Assembly: GCA_905210995.1 (NCBI GenBank)
Contig: CAJLZE010000043.1
Coordinates: 1 to 18,673 of the forward strand
DNA: 18,673 bases
Direction of reading: 5' to 3'
DNA from: an uncultured Anaerotruncus sp.
Lineage (GTDB): Bacteria > Bacillota > Clostridia > Oscillospirales > CAG-272
The translations under genes and the position numbers were made by a program. A model generated the notes under the pieces. That model was not told the DNA's origin and did no database searches. It saw nothing but the letters and a program-made list of their open reading frames with translations. Positions 8,565-14,080 of this stretch are shown piece by piece (positions within the stretch are counted from its first letter, which is position 1; each line of letters opens with the position of its first letter).

Positions 8565-8593
8565 ATTATAACACTCCCCGGTGCTTTTGTCAA
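8565..8593 (-). promoter_or_regulatory. rnpB: Sigma-A promoter of rnpB
   Basis: On the minus strand TTGACA (8593-8588) and TATAAT (8570-8565) are separated by exactly 17 bp, placing the start near 8558, just before helix P1 of RNase P RNA. The promoter is interleaved with a 16-bp inverted repeat (8571-8607), described separately. Confidence 0.92.
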
Positions 8594-8607
8594 GCATCGG
8601 GGAGTGT
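8571..8607 (-). terminator. Hairpin ending the SGNH hydrolase transcript, overlapping the rnpB promoter
   Basis: ACACTCCCCGGTGCTT (8571-8586) and AAGCATCGGGGAGTGT (8592-8607) pair at 15 of 16 positions around a 5-base loop. On the minus strand the stem is followed by TATAATATA, a partly U-rich tail that is also the rnpB -10. It lies 9 bases after the stop of the minus-strand SGNH gene, so a terminator role is likely though the tail is weak. Confidence 0.65.
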
Positions 8608-8616
8608 CATTGCGGG

Positions 8617-9576
8617 TCATCGTACTATGCCCTTTGTGCAGAGCCAGACAGACCATTCGCGGTAATACTTGCCGTAAACGTGCACGCCGTCGCCGCTGAT
8701 ACCGGCTGTGAGAGCGTGACTTGCGTCGTCAAAGTATTCGTTTACGTCGATGTAGAAGCTGTTTTTGCCGTCGGCAAGCTTGGCTATCGCCGAGTTTACC
8801 TCGTTTATTTTCGGATTGGTGACATATTTGCCCGCACCGCTGTCCGAATATTCCTTGGTGACGTGAAGATTGGCGCAGAAGAATATCACCGTGTCGGGCT
8901 GATATTGGCGTATCGTGTCGGCAAGCACTTGCAGCCCCTTTGCTATGCTGCTTGAGGGATATCCGAGTTCGTTTATGCCGACCATGACATATATTTTACC
9001 GAATTTCTTCTCGGTGAGCAGCTCGGCGAGCGTATACTTGCCGTAGGTCGTTTTTTTGCCCGAGGCATCGACGCCCGATGTGCAATCGAACTCGTCGCGC
9101 ACCGCGCGCGGCGCGCTCATTCCCTCATGGCAGAAGAATGTCGCGTTTTTAAGGTTGCCGACGCTGTAGTCACGCAGACCCACCGTCCGCGAATCGCCGA
9201 TGAACAGCGCATCGTCAAAGTAGGAGAGATCTACCTGCGTAAAGTCATTTTTCGGTGCCTCCGGAGCGGTCGTTACGGGTGCCGGCTGCGTCGTGGTTTC
9301 CGTTTCGCCCGAGCCCGGCGTTGTGCCGTCGGGGGTGGTTGTGACGTCGGGAGAGGGTGTCGTCACATCGTGGGCTTTCGTTCCCGAGGGTTCTGTCGTT
9401 ATGAATTCTATCCCGGTCGTGTCGGGCGCGTCGGTCTCGGGAGTCGTTACGGGAGCATCGGAGCGATCCCAAAAGCCGTGTGCCTTGCCGAAGGATATCA
9501 CCGCAAACGGCAGGCATACGACGAGCCCCGCGACAAAAAGTATAAGTGCAATGAATGGAGTTGTTTTTTTCATCAT
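8617..9576 (-). CDS. Membrane-anchored SGNH/GDSL-type hydrolase, probable polysaccharide O-acetylation partner
   Basis: Probably an extracytoplasmic esterase or acyltransferase acting with the MBOAT protein encoded 13 bases upstream. The 319-residue protein has an N-terminal membrane segment (about 7-29), a low-complexity Thr/Pro/Glu stalk (about 40-108), then an SGNH domain from about 111 to the end. Catalytic blocks visible: FIGDSRTVG with nucleophile Ser129, VGINELG with Asn202, and DGVHVYGKYY with Asp296 and His299. The final Asp-x-x-His is the usual charge relay. Two adjacent ATG codons open the frame; AAGG sits 7 nt before the first. The co-directional MBOAT neighbour points to O-acetylation of a surface glycan, but the true substrate cannot be read from sequence, and deacetylation is also possible. 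Confidence 0.85.
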   Translation of the reverse strand: MMKKTTPFIALILFVAGLVVCLPFAVISFGKAHGFWDRSDAPVTTPETDAPDTTGIEFITTEPSGTKAHDVTTPSPDVTTTPDGTTPGSGETETTTQPAPVTTAPEAPKNDFTQVDLSYFDDALFIGDSRTVGLRDYSVGNLKNATFFCHEGMSAPRAVRDEFDCTSGVDASGKKTTYGKYTLAELLTEKKFGKIYVMVGINELGYPSSSIAKGLQVLADTIRQYQPDTVIFFCANLHVTKEYSDSGAGKYVTNPKINEVNSAIAKLADGKNSFYIDVNEYFDDASHALTAGISGDGVHVYGKYYREWSVWLCTKGIVR

Positions 9577-9589
9577 TATCTTACCTTGG

Positions 9590-10942
9590 TCAGAAATTTC
9601 CGTACATGAACGGGTCCCCGCTGTTCTGACATATGAGGAGGACGGATACTATCAGCAGCACAAGCAGCGCTATGTCGCCCGCAAGTGTGCCGCGAAGCTT
9701 GTTTATCAGCTTTTTCGGCAGGTTCGTGCAGCATATCACGCCGAGGATGATCCATATGCCGTATTGCAGACCGTATTTAATCCAGTCGCCGCTCATGGCG
9801 AATACCTCGCCGTGCGGCAGGAAGGGGAACAGTCTTGCGAAGAATTCACCGAGACGCCCGAGGTCGGTTATTGCGAACACCGACCATGTGAGCGGTATCG
9901 CAAACGCCATGTATATGTGCCCGGCGACGGGGTGGCGTTCAAGCTGCTCGCCCCACAAAAACTTCTCGCCCGCGATGAGGATGAACAGGATGAGCCCCCA
10001 GAGGATGAAGTTGAAGGTCGCGCCGTGCCACATTCCCGTAAAGAGCCAGACGGCAAGAAGGTTAAGGAGAGTGCGTCCGTCGCCGAAGCGGTTTCCGCCG
10101 AGGGGTATGTAGATGTATTTTTTGAACCATTCGCCGAGTGTGATGTGCCAGCGGCGCCAGAAATCCGCCATTCCCGTCGCAAGGTACGGGTCGCGGAAGT
10201 TTTCGGGTATATCAAAGCCGAGCATTCTGCCCGTGCCTATCGCCATGAGCGAATAGCCGTAAAAGTCAAAGTATATGTATAGCGAATAGCCGATGATGGC
10301 GATCCATGCGAGAGGGGAGGATATGTTGCTGTAGCCCAGTGCGCCAACGCGCGACCAGAGCGCCGAGAGATTGTTGGCGATGAGGGCTTTGCAGCCGAGC
10401 CCGATTATGAATACGCGCGCGCCCGAGACGAAGCCCGCGAGGGAGTATTCGCGGCGACAAAGCTGACGGCGCATATCCTTGTAGGTCGTTATCGGACCTG
10501 CGACAAGGCAGGGGAACATGCACATGAACACCGCAAACTCAAGCGGCGAGCGCTCGGCGGGGCAGCGGCATTTGCGCACATCGACGAGATACGACACGGC
10601 GCGGAAGGCGAAAAAGCTCAGCCCCACGGGGAGGAGAATGCCCGATGAGCCGCCGGCATATTTCAGAAAGAACAGGCTGCCGATATTTGCGATGACGCCG
10701 AGAGCTACCCAATGCCGCCCGTAGCGCGGGAAGCAGTCGATGAGCATTCCGAGCGCGTAGTTTATGACGGTCGATGCGACGAGCATCAACAGAAAATACG
10801 GATGTTTGTATGTACCGGCGGCGTAAAAGATCACGCTTCCTATGCATATCGCGGCGTTGCGCCAACGCTCGGGAAGCTTATAATATACGCCGAAAAACAG
10901 GGGAACGAAAAGAAATATAAATTCAAGACTGCTGAAATTCAC
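9590..10942 (-). CDS. MBOAT family O-acyltransferase (AlgI/DltB-like)
   Basis: Polytopic membrane acyltransferase that passes an acyl group, usually acetyl, across the membrane for transfer to an exported polysaccharide, teichoic acid or peptidoglycan. The protein is 450 residues. Signature regions: LPVGLSFFAFRAVSYLVDV (about 104-122), FPCLVAGPITTY (143-154), YFDFYGYSLMAIGTGRMLGF (224-243), DFWRRWHITLGEWFKKYIYI (260-279) with IPLGGNR following, and the catalytic TGMWHGATFNF with His306. Start is GTG at 10942, preceded by AGGAG 6 nt upstream. The next gene encodes an SGNH hydrolase, matching the common MBOAT-SGNH arrangement. No D-alanyl-carrier or dltA-type genes are nearby, so lipoteichoic D-alanylation is not supported; glycan O-acetylation is the better guess. 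Confidence 0.92.
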   Translation of the reverse strand: MNFSSLEFIFLFVPLFFGVYYKLPERWRNAAICIGSVIFYAAGTYKHPYFLLMLVASTVINYALGMLIDCFPRYGRHWVALGVIANIGSLFFLKYAGGSSGILLPVGLSFFAFRAVSYLVDVRKCRCPAERSPLEFAVFMCMFPCLVAGPITTYKDMRRQLCRREYSLAGFVSGARVFIIGLGCKALIANNLSALWSRVGALGYSNISSPLAWIAIIGYSLYIYFDFYGYSLMAIGTGRMLGFDIPENFRDPYLATGMADFWRRWHITLGEWFKKYIYIPLGGNRFGDGRTLLNLLAVWLFTGMWHGATFNFILWGLILFILIAGEKFLWGEQLERHPVAGHIYMAFAIPLTWSVFAITDLGRLGEFFARLFPFLPHGEVFAMSGDWIKYGLQYGIWIILGVICCTNLPKKLINKLRGTLAGDIALLVLLIVSVLLICQNSGDPFMYGNF

Positions 10943-11051
10943 GGTCTGCTCCTTTTAATGATGTGCGCGCCGTCGTATCATGCCGACGGCATTTATATCG
11001 GAAAGCGGCAAAAAAACAGCAAAAACAGGCTGAATTTTGCGCCGCGGGTTA
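10943..11051 (-). other. Leader region of the MBOAT gene
   Basis: Between the MBOAT start and the oppositely oriented tRNA promoter. On the minus strand TATAAA occurs near 10994-10999 as a possible -10, but I see no good -35. The presumed leader contains an inverted repeat GCCGTC/GACGGC (about 10969-10990) shortly before the ribosome site, which could be a small regulatory hairpin. Confidence 0.35.
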
Positions 11052-11080
11052 TTGACAAAAGAAAAAAAACGTGTTATAAT
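11052..11080 (+). promoter_or_regulatory. Sigma-A promoter of tRNA-Leu
   Basis: TTGACA at 11052-11057 and TATAAT at 11075-11080 with a 17-bp, A-rich spacer. Start of transcription near 11087, leaving a leader of about 20 nt before the mature tRNA. Confidence 0.92.
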
Positions 11081-11107
11081 AACAAAGTCGTCGGAAACGA
11101 CGTTAAT

Positions 11108-11194
11108 GCGGGTATGGCGGAATTGGCAGACGCGCTAGATTCAGGTTCTAGTGAGGGTTCCCTCATGAAGGTTCAAGTCCTTTTACCCGCACCA
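11108..11194 (+). tRNA. tRNA-Leu (anticodon CAG, reads CUG)
   Basis: An 87-nt class II tRNA. Acceptor GCGGGTA pairs with TACCCGC, the discriminator is A, and CCA is genome-encoded (11192-11194). The D-arm region reads GGCGGAATTGGCAGACGC. The anticodon stem-loop is CTAGA-TTCAGGT-TCTAG, giving CAG. The long variable arm TGAGGGTTCCCTCA is typical of leucine tRNAs, and the T-arm has GGTTCAAGTCC. A terminator hairpin begins at the last base of CCA. Confidence 0.97.
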
Positions 11195-11244
11195 AATAAT
11201 CAAACGGGGTTGTGTCCGCAGGGCATAGCCCCGTTTGATTATTT
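11194..11244 (+). terminator. Terminator of tRNA-Leu
   Basis: AAATAATCAAACGGGG (11194-11209) is perfectly complementary to CCCCGTTTGATTATTT (11229-11244), a 16-bp stem around a 19-base loop. The distal end of the stem is U-rich on the 3' side. It follows the tRNA directly, with its first base being the final A of CCA. Confidence 0.8.
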
Positions 11245-11265
11245 GACGAAATGAACTGTGTACTT

Positions 11266-11369
11266 GAACCGGCTCGTAACCGCCGTGCGGTTCAGAAAGG
11301 GATCGCGCCGAGGTAAATATAGCTTGCGCAGTCGCGGACGCGCGATCCGAGGTTCTGCATCCTTTTTTA
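11266..11369 (+). ncRNA. Possible structured RNA or relic with two hairpins and a T-run
   Basis: Within the roughly 300-base gene-free stretch between the tRNA terminator and the HAD gene. AACCGC (11278-11283) pairs with GCGGTT (11287-11292) over a 3-base loop. GGATCGCG (11300-11307) pairs with CGCGATCC (11341-11348). GAACC (11266-11270) can close the whole unit with GGTTC (11351-11355). A run of six T follows at about 11362-11367. No promoter is evident on the plus strand, so it would depend on read-through. It matches no RNA family that I recognise and could be accidental. Confidence 0.3.
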
Positions 11370-11407
11370 CGGGTATCGGAACATTTACGGAGCGCGCGGA
11401 AGCGAGA

Positions 11408-11435
11408 AGTGAAGAGTGAATAGTGAAAAGTGAAT
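11408..11435. repeat. Heptamer tandem repeat, AGTGAAN x4
   Basis: Four consecutive 7-base units: AGTGAAG, AGTGAAT, AGTGAAA, AGTGAAT. Only the seventh position varies. Intergenic, just upstream of a perfect palindrome. Such short phased repeats are found scattered in some bacterial genomes; its function here is unknown. Confidence 0.8.
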
Positions 11436-11443
11436 AGGTAAGG

Positions 11444-11469
11444 AAGCTTTTTGCCGCGGCAAAAAGCTT
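11444..11469 (+). terminator. Perfect palindromic terminator-like hairpin
   Basis: AAGCTTTTTGCCG followed directly by its complement CGGCAAAAAGCTT, a 26-base perfect palindrome. The plus strand continues as TTATTTA, so it is best oriented to end a plus-strand transcript. It also lies about 70 bases beyond the stop of the minus-strand HAD gene and may end that transcript too, although the minus-strand tail (CCTTACC) is poor in T. Confidence 0.55.
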
Positions 11470-11541
11470 TTATTTACATGATCCCGTGAGGGATGATCTC
11501 ATTAACGGTTCCCGCAGCGATATATGCGGCGGGGTGGGGGC

Positions 11542-12348
11542 TTACGATGCGGCGAAGTCTCCGTTCGCTTTGGCTGCCTTCGGTATGTCTCCGACGCCGT
11601 CGAGTATCAGCCTCGGACGGTACGGGAAGCGGCGGCAGTCCTCGCGCGATGTGACGCCCGAGAGCACGAGCACGGTGTCAAGACCGGATTCTATACCCGC
11701 GATGATATCCGTATCCATACGGTCGCCGATTATCGCAGCCTCCTCGGAATGTACTCCGAGCAGCTTGAGCCCGGTGCGCATCATGAGCGGGTTCGGTTTG
11801 CCGACGTAGTATGCCTGCTTGCCGGTCGTAAGCTCGATGGGAGCCAAAAGCGCGCGGCAGGCGGGAGCGATACCGTCCTCGGTGGGACCCGTCAGGTCGT
11901 AGTTCGTGCCGATGAGCTTTGCGCCGTTGTTGACGAGACGTATCGCCTTGGTTATCATCTCAAGGCTGTAGCCTCTGTCCTCGCCGACGACCACATAGTC
12001 GGGGTTCACGTCGTTGTAGGTGATGCCCACGTCATAGAGTGCGTTCTGAATGCCGTGCTCGCCCATTACGAATGCCGAGCATCCGGGCGCCTGACTGTTC
12101 AGAAACTGCGCTGTCGCAAGCGCACTGGTGTAGAAGTGCGATTCGTCAACGTCAAGTCCGAGTCTGCCCAGCTTCTGCTGAAGCTCACGCGGCGTATACT
12201 GCCCCGAGTTGGTCAAAAAAAGAAATTTCTTGTCGTTTTCCTTCAGCCAACCGAGAAATTCCTTCACGCCGGGCAAAAGACGGTTGCCGTGATAGATAAC
12301 GCCGTCCATGTCGCAGATAAAGCCCTTTTTCTCAAAAAGCCTGTCCAA
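11542..12348 (-). CDS. HAD-IIA family phosphatase (NagD-like)
   Basis: Cytosolic phosphatase of the HAD superfamily with a type IIA cap; relatives act on nucleotides (NagD), phosphoglycolate, pyridoxal phosphate or sugar phosphates, and the substrate cannot be told here. Counting from a TTG start the protein has 268 residues. Motif I is CDMDGVIYHGN with Asp13 and Asp15, motif II FLTNSG (Thr46), motif III Lys184 in YVGKPNP, motif IV IIGDRMDTDI with Asp209, Asp212 and Asp214. The cap contains VVVGEDRGYS and LIGTNYDLTGPTEDG. I chose TTG at 12348 because AAGGAGG ends 5 nt upstream of it. The ATG at 12372, in frame eight codons earlier, has no ribosome site and would place this Shine-Dalgarno inside the gene. 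It is monocistronic with its own strong promoter. Confidence 0.9.
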   Translation of the reverse strand: MDRLFEKKGFICDMDGVIYHGNRLLPGVKEFLGWLKENDKKFLFLTNSGQYTPRELQQKLGRLGLDVDESHFYTSALATAQFLNSQAPGCSAFVMGEHGIQNALYDVGITYNDVNPDYVVVGEDRGYSLEMITKAIRLVNNGAKLIGTNYDLTGPTEDGIAPACRALLAPIELTTGKQAYYVGKPNPLMMRTGLKLLGVHSEEAAIIGDRMDTDIIAGIESGLDTVLVLSGVTSREDCRRFPYRPRLILDGVGDIPKAAKANGDFAAS

Positions 12349-12428
12349 TATTACCTCCTTTTTCATTTGCACATAGTGCTTTTTTGATCGCGGAGCGCGC
12401 TTTGTCAGCCCGCGTCCCGCTACTGATA

Positions 12429-12457
12429 ATTATACCTGTACCGCGCCGCAATGTCAA
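12429..12457 (-). promoter_or_regulatory. Sigma-A promoter of the HAD phosphatase gene
   Basis: On the minus strand TTGACA (12457-12452) and TATAAT (12434-12429) with a 17-bp spacer; start near 12422, about 75 nt before the TTG codon. Confidence 0.9.
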
Positions 12458-12705
12458 GTCAAATCTTCCGAATTCGGGATGAAAAATGTTCCGTTTTGTC
12501 GCGTCGTGTCGTGCAGCTTGACAACGGCAAAAACGTAGGTTATAATTGACTTACGATCATAATTACACCGTGCGCCGACAATATTCCGCGATCGAAAATA
12601 AATAAGCATAAATAAGCGCGGTGCGAAATATCCGAACGAAAAAACGTACATTCATAGTGAAGGGTACCCCGAAAAACGACAAAAATGCGGAAGGAGAGCC
12701 GACAG
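12458..12705. other. Divergent control region and leader of the sigma-factor operon
   Basis: Together with the HAD leader this is a gap of more than 300 bases. The -35 boxes of the divergent HAD and sigma promoters are 60 bp apart. After the sigma promoter there is a leader of about 150 nt containing a direct repeat of AAATAAGC near 12598-12617 and a CACCG/CGGTG pairing possibility (about 12567 and 12620). No gene or recognised riboswitch is seen. Confidence 0.5.
12518..12546 (+). promoter_or_regulatory. Sigma-A-type promoter of the sigma factor/serpin cluster
   Basis: TTGACA at 12518-12523 and TATAAT at 12541-12546 with a 17-bp spacer; start near 12553. This is a housekeeping-type promoter, so basal expression of the sigma factor would not require autoregulation. 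No obvious second promoter was seen before the serpin. Confidence 0.88.
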
Positions 12706-13263
12706 TTGGACGACAAAAGGATAATTGAGCTGCTCTTTCTGCGCGACGAGGCTGCGCTCGGCGAAATAGAGCGGCGGTACGGCAGGCTGCTCGGCTCTGT
12801 GTCGCTCGGCATTACCGGCAACGGACAGGATGCCGAGGAGTGCGTAAATGACACATATCTTGCCGCGTGGAATTCGATACCTCCGCAAAAGCCCGAAAAT
12901 CTTGCCGCGTATCTCTGCCGCATTGCGCATAACCTTGCGTGCCATGTGCTCGATCGCCGCGCGGCGGCAAAGCGCAGCGCCGATGTGCTGCCGCTGACGG
13001 AGGAGCTCGATATGCTCCTGCCGTCTTCCGACGACACGGCGTCGCATTTTGAATCGCGTGAGCTTTCACGTGCCATCGACCGTTTTCTGCGCGGTCAGCC
13101 GCGAGAGGCACGCGTGTTTTTTGTCCGCCGTTACTTTTACGCGGACGGCATCCCGGCAATATCCGCGCTCACGGGTGCGAGCGAGGCAAAGATCGCCTCA
13201 TCGCTCTTCCGCACGCGGAAAAGGCTGAGGGCGTTTCTCGAAAGAGAGGGATTTTATCTTTGA
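12706..13263 (+). CDS. ECF-type RNA polymerase sigma factor
   Basis: Directs RNA polymerase to a dedicated promoter set, probably in response to a signal sensed by the membrane protein encoded next. From the TTG start it is 185 residues (MDDKRIIELLFLRDE). Region 2 spans about 18-90, with GNGQDAEECVNDTYLAAWNS (39-58) as the core-binding helix and LAAYLCRIAHNLACHVLDRR following. Region 4 spans about 116-180, with AISALTGASEAKIASSLFRTRKRL-type helix-turn-helix (given here only as a description of 151-174). TTG at 12706 is preferred over ATG at 12685 because GGAAGGAG lies inside the first codons of the longer form and 8-9 nt before TTG, and the resulting N-terminus matches relatives. The stop overlaps the ATG of the next gene (TGATG), indicating translational coupling. 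Confidence 0.93.
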   Translation: MDDKRIIELLFLRDEAALGEIERRYGRLLGSVSLGITGNGQDAEECVNDTYLAAWNSIPPQKPENLAAYLCRIAHNLACHVLDRRAAAKRSADVLPLTEELDMLLPSSDDTASHFESRELSRAIDRFLRGQPREARVFFVRRYFYADGIPAISALTGASEAKIASSLFRTRKRLRAFLEREGFYL

Positions 13264-14045
13264 TGAGTGATGTAAAAATGAAAAGGATCGCGGAATTTCT
13301 CCGCGGTGTCGGCGGTATCGGCGACGATCTCATAGCCGAGGCGTCGGAGGAAGAGCTCAAGGGGCATACGATTCGGCGGCGCGTGAGCTTTCGCGGCGTG
13401 TGCGGCGGTATCGCCGCCTGCCTTGTGCTTGCGGCGGCGGTGTTCGTTTTTCCGCTGCTCATGGACGGCAATAATGGCGGCAATGCCGACGGAGCACCTA
13501 CCGAAGAGCTGCCCATTGACGGGGAGCGCGATACCGGCGCGACAGCGGGCTCCTCGGATACCGCGACGGATGGGTTTTACGCGGAGCACATATACTGCGT
13601 CGGAGTGAGGATCGTCACGGACGGTGCGTCGCTCGCCTACCGCGGATATAATAAATACGGGAGCGCGAGTTTTATCCTCACACTCGGTGAAAACGCATCT
13701 GTGCCGGAGTTCGGCGTCGGCGTCAGCGCGGCGGATGCAAAAAAACACATAGCCGGTATCGAGGGCGGCATGCGACTGACGGTGAACGGTGAGTCGCTGT
13801 CGCTGCTGCCGACCGAGGCGGGGACCTATGAGATAACGATAAACTATGAGCACCTCCGGAAGTGGCTGCGCGCTCTCGGCGAGGAGGTGCCCGAACGCAT
13901 GGATGTGTATTGCTTTTGGGACGGCAGGACATATCGGTTCCTTACACAGCGTTGGCTTGTCGGAAACCTTGCACAGACGCCCGAGAGCTATTATACCGAC
14001 GAGTTCACCGACGTGAGCCCGGACGGTGAGAACGGGCTTTACTGA
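13263..14045 (+). CDS. Single-pass membrane protein, probable anti-sigma factor
   Basis: Likely the membrane-bound regulator of the sigma factor encoded immediately before it. The 260-residue protein has a short cytoplasmic N-terminus (about 1-44, with GIGDDLIAEASEEE, a segment often seen at the start of proteins paired with this sigma type). One transmembrane helix follows (about 45-67, GVCGGIAACLVLAAAVFVFP). The acidic, Gly/Thr/Asp-rich linker runs from about 68 to 105, and an extracytoplasmic domain of about 155 residues follows that I do not recognise. No zinc-binding HxxxCxxC motif is seen, so it is not a classic ZAS anti-sigma factor. ATG at 13263 shares a base with the sigma stop; a TTG one codon earlier is possible. 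Function is inferred from context and topology. Confidence 0.72.
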   Translation: MSDVKMKRIAEFLRGVGGIGDDLIAEASEEELKGHTIRRRVSFRGVCGGIAACLVLAAAVFVFPLLMDGNNGGNADGAPTEELPIDGERDTGATAGSSDTATDGFYAEHIYCVGVRIVTDGASLAYRGYNKYGSASFILTLGENASVPEFGVGVSAADAKKHIAGIEGGMRLTVNGESLSLLPTEAGTYEITINYEHLRKWLRALGEEVPERMDVYCFWDGRTYRFLTQRWLVGNLAQTPESYYTDEFTDVSPDGENGLY

Positions 14046-14080
14046 ATCTCATAATTATATTATCGGGGAGGAAAAACACC

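Noticed and set aside
9293..10282. 329-codon plus-strand frame opposite the SGNH and MBOAT genes
   Set aside because: Antisense to two clear genes with catalytic motifs; its composition is a mirror of the Thr/Pro stalk and membrane helices.
11408..11435. CRISPR-like array
   Set aside because: The units are only 7 bases long and contiguous, with no spacers and no cas genes in the window.
11524..12387. 287-codon plus-strand frame opposite the HAD phosphatase
   Set aside because: The minus strand shows all four HAD motifs, a Shine-Dalgarno and a consensus promoter; the plus frame is a shadow.
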